Under the pieces are notes generated by a model. The model saw only the letters and a program-made list of their open reading frames with translations, did not search any database and was not told where the DNA came from. This document shows positions 1 through 8,696 of a DNA stretch of 64,000 nucleotides, in pieces. The first letter of the stretch is position 1. Every line of letters begins with the position of its first letter. Both the position numbers and the translations under genes were made by a program. The stretch lies in NCBI GenBank assembly GCA_963736445.1, contig CAVTOY010000016.1, positions 1 through 64,000 of the forward strand, in the 5' to 3' direction. Source of the DNA: Thiosocius sp963736445 (GTDB lineage: Bacteria > Pseudomonadota > Gammaproteobacteria > Chromatiales > Chromatiaceae).

Positions 1-507
1 CCGTGGCACGGCCTTCTGCTCGGCAAGGGGCTGGACTACTTTCGGACCGCGATCGAGAAAGACAGGTCGCTGGGCCGATTCGGCGAATCCGGCATGATCC
101 ACGAGACGCTGGCGCAGGTAGCCGGCGGGGCGCCCCTGACGAACGGGCCCGGCGTAGAGAGAGCCCTGCTGAACCACCCCCTGGACAGCAGCGCACTTGC
201 CATAGTCGGCTGGCTGCATGCAAGACTCGGCAATTTCGACTTGGCCCATCCATTGATGCTGAAAAACCTTCGCGACGGCGAGTTGGACCCGTCGTGGTAC
301 CCCGGCCTGATGATCGCCTGCTCGCAGCTCGAAGATGCGTCGGCAACCCAGGCACTCTGCGAACAACTCGGGCCGAAGCTCTCGACCGACCAGACGCTTC
401 TGTCTGTTGGGTACTGGCACCAACCCGATGCCCGGTTCACGCGCGCCGAACTTCTCGATCGCGTCAAAACGCGGGTAAAGTTTGCTACCTTACCCCTGCG
501 GGTTTAA
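1..507 (+). CDS. C-terminal part of an unrecognised protein (cut by left edge)
   Basis: The frame is open from base 1 to a TAA at 505-507, giving 168 residues with no start in view. The visible part is helix-rich and Ala/Leu-rich, with stretches such as ALAIVGWLHARLGNFDLAHP that resemble TPR-type helical repeats. It precedes a radical-SAM gene and two glycosyltransferases on the same strand, so it may be the C-terminal helical part of a glycan-related protein, but this is inferred from position only. An internal ATG at 94 could be taken for a start, but the frame continues unbroken upstream. No catalytic motif is visible. Confidence 0.6.
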   Translation, partial: PWHGLLLGKGLDYFRTAIEKDRSLGRFGESGMIHETLAQVAGGAPLTNGPGVERALLNHPLDSSALAIVGWLHARLGNFDLAHPLMLKNLRDGELDPSWYPGLMIACSQLEDASATQALCEQLGPKLSTDQTLLSVGYWHQPDARFTRAELLDRVKTRVKFATLPLRV

Positions 508-580
508 CGCTAGTATTGCCGCCCTTTACACAATCCCTCAGGATTGACTCGAAAGACAACACCAGAGCAAAAGTCAGGTT

Positions 581-1516
581 ATGAGCAAAGCACAAGAAGT
601 GATCAACTCGATGGTTTATCCGAAGGATGAACGTCCCTATATCTGGCACGGTGGCATTTTGCAGATTTGGGTTACCCGCGCTTGTGACAAGGCCTGCTTC
701 GGATGTACACAGGGCAGCAACCTCCGCGGCAAACCCGGGTTGATTTCAAAGGAGCAGTTCGAGCAAGCAGTTGCTTCGCTCTCGGACTATTTCGGCGTCG
801 TGGGTATGTTCGGTGGAAACCCCGCACTTCACCCGCAGTTCGATCAGCTGTGCGCGATCATGCGGAGCCACATCCCTTACGAACGTCGCGGGCTCTGGTG
901 TAATCACCCTCGCGGCAAAGGGGAAATCTGCCGAAATACGTTCAATCCGGAGGTATCAAACCTTAACGTCCACATGGACCAACAGGCGTACGACGAGTTC
1001 GCAAGAGACTGGCCGGAATGCAAGCACCGCTTGAAGGGCCTCGATGAAGATGCCCTGCACACACCACCGTTCACCGCGCTGATAGACCATTATCCCAACG
1101 AGGATGACCGTTGGGAAAAGATCCGCGGCTGTGACATCAATCGCAACTGGTCGGCCATGATCGGCGTTGTGCGCGGAGAGTTGCGGGGATTCTTCTGCGA
1201 AATCGCCGGCGCGCAGGCAATGTTGCACGCCAATGATCCGGAATGGCCCGATCTCGGGGTAGCCGTCACACCCGGCTGGTGGCGGCAAGGTGCCGACACC
1301 TACGCCGAGCAGGTAAAATGGCACTGTCACAGGTGCGGCATCCCGATGCGTGAGGATCCGGTTCTGGCGATCGGGGCCACCCAGGAGAAATGCAGTCCGA
1401 CCCATGCCGCGATTTACCGCCCAAAGACGAAAAACAGACCCGTGGTAGTGCTTGACGAAGTCCACGAAACCGATCGTTTCGCCACTCAGTACCTGTCGAC
1501 TGAAGCGGCCAGGTAA
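581..1516 (+). CDS. Radical SAM domain protein
   Basis: A 311-residue protein with a CxxxCxxC motif (C35, C39, C42 in TRACDKACFGCTQ). This is the canonical [4Fe-4S] cluster motif of the radical-SAM superfamily, placed near the N-terminus as usual. A second Cys-rich patch near the C-terminus (WHCHRCGIP, then EKCSPTH) could hold an auxiliary cluster, as in SPASM/twitch-type enzymes, but the spacing is not a clear SPASM match. The start at 581 follows a 73-nt gap after the upstream gene. Two GT2 glycosyltransferases lie directly downstream on the same strand, so a role in modifying a sugar or glycan carrier is plausible. The substrate cannot be read from sequence. Radical-SAM membership is fairly sure; function is unknown. 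Confidence 0.8.
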   Translation: MSKAQEVINSMVYPKDERPYIWHGGILQIWVTRACDKACFGCTQGSNLRGKPGLISKEQFEQAVASLSDYFGVVGMFGGNPALHPQFDQLCAIMRSHIPYERRGLWCNHPRGKGEICRNTFNPEVSNLNVHMDQQAYDEFARDWPECKHRLKGLDEDALHTPPFTALIDHYPNEDDRWEKIRGCDINRNWSAMIGVVRGELRGFFCEIAGAQAMLHANDPEWPDLGVAVTPGWWRQGADTYAEQVKWHCHRCGIPMREDPVLAIGATQEKCSPTHAAIYRPKTKNRPVVVLDEVHETDRFATQYLSTEAAR

Positions 1517-1583
1517 CGACTGAAACCATCCTTAGCCCCCACACCTCGACACACAACGCTGACTCATCAGCAGCGCAGAAGCC

Positions 1584-2615
1584 ATGCCCAAGCCCTACCT
1601 GATCGTCATGTGCTCGCCGGATCGCGACCGGTTTTCAACCCGGCGTGCACTGGGTTCGATCAAGGCCACGGACCTTTCCCAGGCCGAACTATGGCTCATC
1701 GACAACAACTACGATACCGGGTTCAGCCACCCGGACGTGATGAATCGCGCCCTGCAGGTCGCTGCCAGCCGCGGTCAGTCGTTGATATTCCTCGACGATG
1801 ATATCGAAATTACCACCTACGACTGGATCGGGCGGCTGGAAAAGGCTGCGGAGGACGGCGGCGCAGACATCGTCGGCTGCCGACATGTGTGGGCCGACGG
1901 GAATACCAATCACGAAGGCTACTGGATAGATGAAACCGGCATCGTCGCACCCATCGTTGGCGCGCAGCACCGCTTCTGCGACGGCACCCAAGCGGTCGCT
2001 TATGTGCCTTCGCTGTGCAGTGCGGTGATGCTGGTGCGCAACCCTGGCGCGTACGCTTTCGATACGGGGTTCCTCAAGTACCAGCAGGATCTCGATATCT
2101 GTCTGCAATCTTGGGCTGCGGACAAGCCTGTCGTCTGTCTGCTTGATCTCAAAGTGATGCACCATGCCGGCTCGACGGGCGAGATGCACGCCAATTTCGC
2201 ACAGCGGTTGCAAACGGACAGTGTGTATTTCGCAAACAAGTGGCAGTCCTTCCTGCCTCGACTATATGAGCGACCGGAACTGACCCATCTCCGGGATTAT
2301 TCGCCGGGCTTCCACTACTGGCGCAACGAGTACCGCAAGGCGTCGCTGATGAAATCAAGCAACTGCGAGACGGCGGAAGCGCTTTTTCGGCGCATCGCCC
2401 AGCACTGCTATGACGAGCAGATGCGCAGCGGAGCCAATTATCATATTTTCAGCCTCACTGACGACCTGGAACCGCTGCGCCGCTGCCTCGCGTTGAATCC
2501 ATGCCATCAAGTGGCACGGGCAAAGCTGAGCGCTCAGGCGAGAGACGACGTCGCCCACTATAAGTCATGCACGCATGGGCACGACTGCTCGCAGTGCGTG
2601 CTCGGCGCCAGGTAG
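1584..2615 (+). CDS. GT2-like glycosyltransferase, paralog 1 of a tandem pair
   Basis: A 343-residue protein with a GT-A fold signature. It opens with a beta-strand (YLIVMCSPDR), has an acidic LWLIDNNYD motif, and carries the metal-binding DxD-type motif FLDDDIEI around residues 71-78. The later segment with YQQDLDICLQSW matches the ED-type acceptor region of GT2 enzymes. It probably transfers a nucleotide-activated sugar to a surface glycan in the cytoplasm. The C-terminal ~90 residues are helical and end in a short Cys/His-rich tail (CTHGHDCSQC). The next gene, 12 nt downstream, is a clear paralog. Donor and acceptor are unknown. Confidence 0.8.
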   Translation: MPKPYLIVMCSPDRDRFSTRRALGSIKATDLSQAELWLIDNNYDTGFSHPDVMNRALQVAASRGQSLIFLDDDIEITTYDWIGRLEKAAEDGGADIVGCRHVWADGNTNHEGYWIDETGIVAPIVGAQHRFCDGTQAVAYVPSLCSAVMLVRNPGAYAFDTGFLKYQQDLDICLQSWAADKPVVCLLDLKVMHHAGSTGEMHANFAQRLQTDSVYFANKWQSFLPRLYERPELTHLRDYSPGFHYWRNEYRKASLMKSSNCETAEALFRRIAQHCYDEQMRSGANYHIFSLTDDLEPLRRCLALNPCHQVARAKLSAQARDDVAHYKSCTHGHDCSQCVLGAR

Positions 2616-2627
2616 GCTCTGTAGCCC

Positions 2628-3566
2628 GTGAACAGATACCTGATCGCTCTGTTTACACCCGATGCCTATCGTCCGTCGGCGAAAGCCACAATAAGCGCAC
2701 TGAAGCAGACCAACCTCGCTGAAACCGACCTCGTCATACTGGACAACGGCTATGAGAACAATTTCTGCCACGCCGAGGCGATGAACGCCGTTCTCGATTA
2801 CGCGCGTGATCAGTGGGTGTTCTTCGTCGACGACGATGTGTTGATAGCCCAGCCAGACTGGTTGCAGCGCCTCGCCGCCGATGCTCAGCAATCGAATGCC
2901 GCAATCGTCGGCTGCGTTCATACCTTTGCAACCGGCGAGGTCAACCACGCAGGGGCCATCGTTCATATCGACGGCAGCACAGAACTGAGACGTTCGCCAC
3001 CGGAAAAAGTCGTGTTCGCTCCAGCAGTCAGCAGCGCATTGATCGGCATAGTGCCCGGCAGCAAGCTGCGGTTCGATACCCGCTACGCCAAGTATCAGCA
3101 CGACCTCGACCTCTGCCTCCAGGCGTGGCACAGCGGTTTCATGGTCGCGATCACCCCGGGGGTGACGGTCGTGCACCAGATGGCCGGGTACTATGCGACA
3201 CTTGGGCAGCCGGCGACCGCCTATCAGCACGATGCTGCAGCATTCCGTGAAAAGTGGCAGGAATTTTGCGCCGACGGCTTGTACAACATCCCGCAACTCA
3301 CCGAATTCAGACATTTGGCTGCGCAGCCGAATTGGGAGTTGCGCTACAACGCAGCGTCCGCGCTTCAGGGAAGTGACCGCGCGGCATCAAAGCGGGGGTT
3401 TCTCGAGATTCTCGCCGAATGCCCGCACCACCACCTTCGCGCCGGCGCACACTACCACCTTTACGAGATTGGCGGCGACCCTGAGCATCTCCGCCAAACA
3501 CTGGCGCTGAACCCGTTGCACGTAAAAGCCCGAATCGCCCTCGACAACGACATTTCTTCTGGCTAG
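2628..3566 (+). CDS. GT2-like glycosyltransferase, paralog 2 of a tandem pair
   Basis: A 312-residue protein starting at a GTG codon, 12 nt after the previous stop. It aligns by eye with its upstream neighbour along most of its length: YLIALFTPD, LVILDNGYENNFCH, FFVDDDVLI (DDD metal motif), AAIVGCVHTFATGEVNHAG and YAKYQHDLDLCLQAW all have counterparts. The two are therefore a tandem duplication of a GT2-like enzyme. It lacks the Cys-rich C-terminal tail of paralog 1. The gene ends at the exact point where the sulfotransferase remnant on the other strand is cut off, suggesting a recombination junction just after its stop codon. Sugar specificity is unknown. Confidence 0.8.
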   Translation: MNRYLIALFTPDAYRPSAKATISALKQTNLAETDLVILDNGYENNFCHAEAMNAVLDYARDQWVFFVDDDVLIAQPDWLQRLAADAQQSNAAIVGCVHTFATGEVNHAGAIVHIDGSTELRRSPPEKVVFAPAVSSALIGIVPGSKLRFDTRYAKYQHDLDLCLQAWHSGFMVAITPGVTVVHQMAGYYATLGQPATAYQHDAAAFREKWQEFCADGLYNIPQLTEFRHLAAQPNWELRYNAASALQGSDRAASKRGFLEILAECPHHHLRAGAHYHLYEIGGDPEHLRQTLALNPLHVKARIALDNDISSG

Positions 3567-3888
3567 GTATAGATTTTTCGCGGAGTTTTCCGGCGCCTGG
3601 CGATACCTGTCTGCCGACGCAATGAAAGACGCCATGCCTTCGCCAACTGCAGTATCTTTGACACGGCCCGGCGTGCCGTCCGAGTCATCGGCAGCGATTT
3701 TTCTGGCGAGGTGTTGGCGCGAAAGGGCGATGTTGTAATTGGCGTCATGTCGAGCCGCCCCCAGCAGATACTCTCTCAAGGTCCTGCGCGACGCCTCCCA
3801 GCTCAGTGCAGTTGCGAGTAGCCGCCAAGTGCCTTGCGAAGTAGGTCGTTCCGCCGCGAGGAATACCCGCGACGCAGACAAGTCGCAT
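3567..3888 (-). pseudogene. Frameshifted and truncated sulfotransferase remnant
   Basis: An ATG at 3888-3886 lies 5 nt after the methyltransferase stop and opens a peptide starting MRLVCVAGIPRGGTTY. This is the PAPS-binding P-loop (xPRGGTT) of the sulfotransferase family. The frame stops after 47 residues. Shifting frame near 3782 lets coding-like sequence continue (HDANYNIALSRQHLARKIAA, then KDTAVGEGMASFIASADRY) with the look of a sulfotransferase middle region. It then breaks at about 3567, next to the stop codon of the convergent glycosyltransferase, where the family's RDP motif would be expected. Only about 105 of the usual 250-300 residues remain. The frameshift alone could be a sequencing error, but the missing C-terminal half cannot. 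Confidence 0.5.
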
Positions 3889-3893
3889 GTCCT

Positions 3894-4655
3894 TCAATAA
3901 GGCACGCCGAGATCAAGAGTATAATCGCGGATCCCGTTACGCAGAGCACCACCCGGTTCAAGCTTCGGCCAAGTCTTCAATGACAAAACATCGGCACCAC
4001 ACAAATGGAGCATCACACATTCGACCTTGGGATATTTCTCCCCAATAACCGAAGGCAGCCTCGTTACCAACCCATCGAGGTAACGTTCAGCCGCCGCTTG
4101 CGTCGAGACATAGAGCTTCCCGAACCCCATCATGAACGGGCACAAGCCAAGAGCCTTGCCTTCTTGACGAAGGAAGAGGAGCACAGCATCGGTCACCTCA
4201 GCCCACCTCGGATCGAAAAAGTCGTCGAACACGATGATCCCACCGTCAGACACCTTCCTTCCGTAATTAGCTGCATCCGATATCACCGCTTCGAATGAAT
4301 GATCACCGTCGATATGAATCCACCGAAGGCCGTCAGGTATCGATGCGGCAAGCTCGCCACTATCCCCCCCGATGAAAGCCACTGCCGACGACGCAAGGTT
4401 TAGTTCGCTGATAATTCGGTCGAGCTCAGCTGGCCGCACCCTGTCGACCAGAAAGTGCCGCTCGCCCGGCTGCATATGCAGCATCGACCACGCAGCTGAT
4501 TTTCCTTGCAGTACCCCAATCTCCAACAAATCTCCGGAGATGCCGAACGCAAACTGGATCTCGAACAAGAGGCCCCAGAGCTCCCGGCTCTGATCATTGA
4601 AATGACCCTTGACGAATTGACCCACATGCTCGAACAGCGCCAAACGCTCGCTCAT
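3894..4655 (-). CDS. Class I SAM-dependent methyltransferase-like protein (Methyltransf_24 type)
   Basis: A 253-residue protein with a Rossmann-like SAM-binding core. It has motif I-like LLEIGVLQGKSAAW, an acidic strand-2 region, and the WIHIDGDHSFEAVISDA and GGIIVFDDFFDPRW motifs typical of Methyltransf_24/CmcI-like methyltransferases found in glycan gene clusters. It probably O-methylates a sugar. The open frame extends upstream to 4826, but that part overlaps the preceding gene and looks non-coding, so I chose the ATG at 4655-4653 (MSERLALFEHV). It is the eleventh intact or damaged gene counted from pseB. The acceptor cannot be deduced. Confidence 0.75.
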   Translation of the reverse strand: MSERLALFEHVGQFVKGHFNDQSRELWGLLFEIQFAFGISGDLLEIGVLQGKSAAWSMLHMQPGERHFLVDRVRPAELDRIISELNLASSAVAFIGGDSGELAASIPDGLRWIHIDGDHSFEAVISDAANYGRKVSDGGIIVFDDFFDPRWAEVTDAVLLFLRQEGKALGLCPFMMGFGKLYVSTQAAAERYLDGLVTRLPSVIGEKYPKVECVMLHLCGADVLSLKTWPKLEPGGALRNGIRDYTLDLGVPY

Positions 4656-4747
4656 CACTCCCCCACACCAAAGGGTTAGCCCTGCGTCTTCAGAGCTCGC
4701 ACGGTTTGAAATCGAGCTTCGAAGACAACTAATCCACGACGACGATG

Positions 4748-5917
4748 CTATTGGATTCGACCGATCACCGGCTTCAGGACCGGTCGCAATGGCAATGCAG
4801 TCCACAGGGCCGGCTGCTCGCCGCAACGGAGCTTCGATAAATTGACGGAAGCATCGTTATAGTCGATGCGAAGATCGAGCGCCCTTTCGAGGCAGCCCTC
4901 AATTTCGGCCTGGTCCGTCGACTGCGTGGCCAACGCCACCCCAAGATTGTTCCATGCTTCGGCCATTGTGTCATCGGTTGACAATACGGCCCTGAACGAG
5001 GCTGTAGCCGCACCAAATTGCCCTCGGGACAGCTGAATACCTCCCAACATGAACATCGCTTTACCGCTACCTTCCATCACACCGAGGTTCAGCACTTTAA
5101 CTAGCGCCCGTTCGGCATCAACGTGATCACCGCGTCGCACCATGACTTGTGCGTAGGCAAACCATTGCTCCTCCGGCGACCGGAAGCATGTCCGCACCGT
5201 TCTCAAGATCGCCGACTTTTCCCACTTCAGCAACGCCAATTGCTCGTTCCGCCGTTGTCCTTCCAAATTCCTGCTGACGTTGCCCTCATGCAGTCGGTAG
5301 TCTACTGACAATACGTTACTGCAAGCGATCCTGTACCGACTCGCCAGTCGCAACCACAGGTCGTATTCTTCGTTGAACGCCAGAGCGGCATCGAAACCAC
5401 CGACATCCAGAACCGCTGCCCGCCGAGCCGTCACAGCCGAACAGGTCGTAATCCGATTTCTTTTTAACAACGCGCCTAGTGATATTTCCGATAGCCCGGA
5501 GGCGCAACCGATTGTCTTTCCAAGAAACCGCCCTTCGCGATCAACGAACCTTATGCCGCCGAACACCGCGGCACAATTTGAATCGGCGGTAAGGACCTCA
5601 AGGTGTGACCGCATCCGATCCGGCCCGGCCAGATCATCGGCATCCAGGAACGAGACAAAGGGCGTGCTTGCGCAAGCTACCCCGATATTCCTCGCCGCCG
5701 CCGCCCCTTTTCTACACCCCTCGACCAGTGTCACCCCCGCAATCGATCGCGCAATTTCCGCGGTTCCGTCCGTGGATCCATCGTCAACAACGATCACCTC
5801 CACCGGCGCCGGTCGTTGGCCAAGGGCGCTCAGCAGCGTTTCCCGTATGAAGCGTCCGGCGTCACGTGCAGGAACGATGAACACGTACCCGTTTTTAAAG
5901 GAGGCGTCGCTCAACAT
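4748..5917 (-). CDS. GT2 glycosyltransferase with C-terminal TPR-like repeats
   Basis: A 389-residue protein. Residues ~10-230 form a canonical GT2 domain: YVFIVPARDAGRFI, VEVIVVDDGSTDGT (nucleotide-binding DDGS at 45-48) and FVSFLDADD (DxD at 92-94). Residues ~240-370 are helical repeats with TPR spacing (for example AMFMLGGIQLSRGQFGAATA and AEAWNNLGVALA). Such GT2-TPR fusions occur in capsule, O-antigen and flagellin-glycosylation loci. The enzyme is cytoplasmic, with no signal peptide or membrane helix. It lies 51 nt downstream of the Stf0 gene in the long minus-strand operon. Confidence 0.85.
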   Translation of the reverse strand: MLSDASFKNGYVFIVPARDAGRFIRETLLSALGQRPAPVEVIVVDDGSTDGTAEIARSIAGVTLVEGCRKGAAAARNIGVACASTPFVSFLDADDLAGPDRMRSHLEVLTADSNCAAVFGGIRFVDREGRFLGKTIGCASGLSEISLGALLKRNRITTCSAVTARRAAVLDVGGFDAALAFNEEYDLWLRLASRYRIACSNVLSVDYRLHEGNVSRNLEGQRRNEQLALLKWEKSAILRTVRTCFRSPEEQWFAYAQVMVRRGDHVDAERALVKVLNLGVMEGSGKAMFMLGGIQLSRGQFGAATASFRAVLSTDDTMAEAWNNLGVALATQSTDQAEIEGCLERALDLRIDYNDASVNLSKLRCGEQPALWTALPLRPVLKPVIGRIQ

Positions 5918-5968
5918 CGATCAGGTGCTCCCTATTGCGGTCTTGCAGGTTTTCCGGGAAAGCGCAAT

Positions 5969-7636
5969 TTAGCGTCGGCAAAAGGTGATCGGATCCGAGG
6001 CGCCGAGGCTGTCGAATGGAACGGTAAAACCCTTTAAGCTGTCGTCGATTTGGCGGCGAAGATAAAGGGCAAAGTCGCCGGCATCTTTGGTCATTCCCTG
6101 TTTCCTGTGCTTGACGATGCCGACGATGATCTCCGCAGAGACCGGCACCATATCTGCGCGCCATTCTATCCTCCGACCAGCTATTCTGTAGGCATTCTCA
6201 ATCTTCAACACGGCATCGCCAAGCGACATGTGGGTCGCGCGGTCTTCATGGCCGTTCGTGGTCTCGAGCCAGTCGCCGACGAATCTTTCGAGACCAGGAG
6301 CCTCCAATGACGAAGGGAACTTGCGCACAAAGAGCACTGGCCAGGCATCACTCCCAGAAACAGACACCGACCCCCTGCCGATCATTAAGCCATCGCAGAC
6401 GCGACGCATCTGCAGCACAAAATCCTCCCAGCCGCTATCGGCTAGACCGGCATTGTGCTTGGCAGTCCCGAGAAATTCATTATCACTGACCGGATTAAGC
6501 CATGCTGTCCACTGCACGAGGCCGCCGGTTGAACGATAGCAGTTCGAGACCAGCAGTCTGCGGTCAACCAGTCGAAAGTCAGCCATCTGTTCCGCTGCCG
6601 TGTTGGTCAACTCTCTCCAACACCCAAACCACGCCCCTTGCTCGGCCCCGCCGGCTTCAGCCAACTTCCGAATCAGACCCAACGACATACGGGGCTCAAC
6701 CAGGAGACCCTCCGCCTGCTGAAATCGCACGATGCCATCGGCGACATCCCAATCGATACGCCACGACGCCTCCTTCGATTGATATCCGATTGCACGGAGC
6801 CGCTGCTGTGCATCGAGCACCTCGCTCGCCGTGATGAACTTCGGTACGGCGAAGAGAGAACATCGTTCAGCCTTCATGAAATCAATCGCACTATTGTCCC
6901 GGTAGCTCCATCGCAACCCGTCTTCCATGCCTGCCACAACCTGAACGCCACCAGAATTTGTTGTCGCCGCGATATCGGCTAGAAACTTCTTCCGCCACTC
7001 GCGGTTCAGCGCGTCCCGCTGAACCTGGACTCGAAGTGCGCTTGGCCTAATCTGCGCGGCGGAAAAAACTTCCTCCAACGCATCTACACAGACCCCTACC
7101 TGGCAAGCCGGATGTTGTAAGAGCTGCTCGTAACAGACACGCGCCGGGCTTATCGCGTGGGCCGTGAAAAAATACTCCCAGGCCTCGCGCTGCGCAAGAA
7201 TGAAGGCCAGAGCGCGCTGTATCTCTTCGAAGGAATACGAGGGTTCTTCAGCCGGCTTGCTCTCGAGAGAATTCCACCAGTTTTGCCGCACTGCCCTCGC
7301 AAACGAGATCGCCTGCGCCAACTTGTCACCTCGCTCAATGTATAGGAATCTCGCGTGTTTGAAGTAACGCTCTCTGAGGCTGGAAAAATAAAGCGCTGCG
7401 AACTCTTGGAAGTGTACCTTGATGCCAAAAACCCCGTTATTGGTCATCTTCGTCGGGATCAGACGCTCGAAATAGCCGCCCGGGTCGTGCTCCCAGTCCT
7501 TGCGGGTGGTCGCATTGACAAACTCATCGACACATCCCATAACACCTGTCTGCTGAAGCAGATGACTGAGATAAGCGCTGCCGCTTCGCGGCGTCGCACA
7601 AAGGAAGTAGGTTTTTCTTGCAGCCACCGGGCTCAT
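5969..7636 (-). CDS. Stf0-type sulfotransferase with a long unassigned C-terminal region
   Basis: A 555-residue protein. Its N-terminal third matches Stf0/NodH-like sulfotransferases: a P-loop-like TYFLCATPRSGS (about residues 9-20), SHLLQQTGVMGCVDEF, GVFGIKVHFQEF, FLYIERGDKLAQAISFARA, and SYSFEEIQRAL followed by AWEYFF. It should transfer sulfate from PAPS to a carbohydrate. The remaining ~290 residues are not typical of Stf0, which is usually ~250 residues. One stretch (LDAQQRLRAIGY, then VADGIVRFQQAEGLL) has the feel of a PG_binding_1-like helical module; the rest is unrecognised. The open frame begins at 7777 but that part overlaps the SDR gene, so the ATG at 7636 (MSPVAARK) is preferred. 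Confidence 0.8.
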   Translation of the reverse strand: MSPVAARKTYFLCATPRSGSAYLSHLLQQTGVMGCVDEFVNATTRKDWEHDPGGYFERLIPTKMTNNGVFGIKVHFQEFAALYFSSLRERYFKHARFLYIERGDKLAQAISFARAVRQNWWNSLESKPAEEPSYSFEEIQRALAFILAQREAWEYFFTAHAISPARVCYEQLLQHPACQVGVCVDALEEVFSAAQIRPSALRVQVQRDALNREWRKKFLADIAATTNSGGVQVVAGMEDGLRWSYRDNSAIDFMKAERCSLFAVPKFITASEVLDAQQRLRAIGYQSKEASWRIDWDVADGIVRFQQAEGLLVEPRMSLGLIRKLAEAGGAEQGAWFGCWRELTNTAAEQMADFRLVDRRLLVSNCYRSTGGLVQWTAWLNPVSDNEFLGTAKHNAGLADSGWEDFVLQMRRVCDGLMIGRGSVSVSGSDAWPVLFVRKFPSSLEAPGLERFVGDWLETTNGHEDRATHMSLGDAVLKIENAYRIAGRRIEWRADMVPVSAEIIVGIVKHRKQGMTKDAGDFALYLRRQIDDSLKGFTVPFDSLGASDPITFCRR

Positions 7637-7704
7637 GCGTTTACTCGTAGTGAAGCGGGCGCGTGGAAGATGCTGGTCGCGTTCCCTCGATCCGCATCGT
7701 CCTG

Positions 7705-8658
7705 TTAGGTTAACTTGTTGCCAAAAAAAGCAATCGTGTGGCCCAAACCCTCCGAGAGTTCGGTCTTTGGGGTCCATGACAGCGCGCCAGACGCCAACGC
7801 GATATCCGGCTGACGCTGCCGCGGGTCGTCCGCCGGCAATGAACGGAACTCCAACGCCGATTTCGAACCTGTCAGCTCGATCACGAGATCCGCCAACTGG
7901 CGAACCGTGAATTCAGCCGGATTACCGAGATTTACCGGTCCAACAAAATCCGCGGGTGACCCCATCAGGCATACTAGACCATCGACCAAGTCATCGACGT
8001 AACAGAAAGACCGGGTCTGCAGTCCATCACCATAAAGCGTAATCGGTTCGTCATTAAGCGCCTGAACAATAAAATTGCTGACCACCCGCCCATCGTTGGG
8101 ATGCATGCGTGGCCCATAGGTGTTGAAGATTCGCGCCACCTTGATCTCCAGGCTGTGCTGACGATGGTAGTCAAAGAACAGCGTCTCGGCGCAACGCTTG
8201 CCTTCGTCATAGCACGCCCGTTCACCGATCGGATTGACCCGTCCCCAATACGACTCCTCTTGCGGGTGAACCTCGGGGTCACCGTACACCTCGCTGGTGG
8301 AGGCCTGGAGGATCCTGGCCTTGATCCGCTTTGCAAGCCCCAGCATGTTGATCGCCCCATGTACGCTGGTCTTGGTCGTCTGTACCGGATCGTGCTGATA
8401 GTGCACGGGTGACGCCGGACATGCCAGGTTGTAGATCTCGTCGACCTCGACGTAAAGCGGAAAGGTCACGTCGTGGCGCATGAACTCGAACCGGGGGTGA
8501 CCCAGCAGATGGGCAATGTTTTCCTTCGTGCCGGTATAGAGGTTGTCCACACAAAGCACGTCGCAACCGTCCTGGATTAAGCGGTCGCAGAGGTGTGAGC
8601 CAAGAAACCCGGCACCGCCGGTCACCAGAACCCGCTTAGTCGTTGAGTACTTACGCAT
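7705..8658 (-). CDS. UDP-glucuronate decarboxylase-like SDR (UDP-xylose synthase family)
   Basis: A 317-residue extended SDR. It has the NAD-binding GxxGxxG motif (RVLVTGGAGFLGSHL), NLACPASPVHYQ, STSEVYGDP, an active-site YxxxK (ACYDEGKRCAE), RIFNTYGPRMHPNDGRVVSN and QTRSFCYVDDLVDG. The ASPVHYQ and YDEGKR motifs are characteristic of UDP-xylose synthases, which decarboxylate UDP-glucuronate, rather than of epimerases. UDP-xylose or its 4-keto intermediate would be a donor for the same glycan. An ATG at 8658 has an AGGAGG sequence 12 nt upstream; a longer start at 8700 overlaps the ATP-grasp gene. UXS subfamily assignment is strong from motifs; the product sugar is inferred. Confidence 0.88.
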   Translation of the reverse strand: MRKYSTTKRVLVTGGAGFLGSHLCDRLIQDGCDVLCVDNLYTGTKENIAHLLGHPRFEFMRHDVTFPLYVEVDEIYNLACPASPVHYQHDPVQTTKTSVHGAINMLGLAKRIKARILQASTSEVYGDPEVHPQEESYWGRVNPIGERACYDEGKRCAETLFFDYHRQHSLEIKVARIFNTYGPRMHPNDGRVVSNFIVQALNDEPITLYGDGLQTRSFCYVDDLVDGLVCLMGSPADFVGPVNLGNPAEFTVRQLADLVIELTGSKSALEFRSLPADDPRQRQPDIALASGALSWTPKTELSEGLGHTIAFFGNKLT

Positions 8659-8696
8659 GGTCCGCTTGTTCCTCCTATTCCAAGGTAAGCCTTGCT

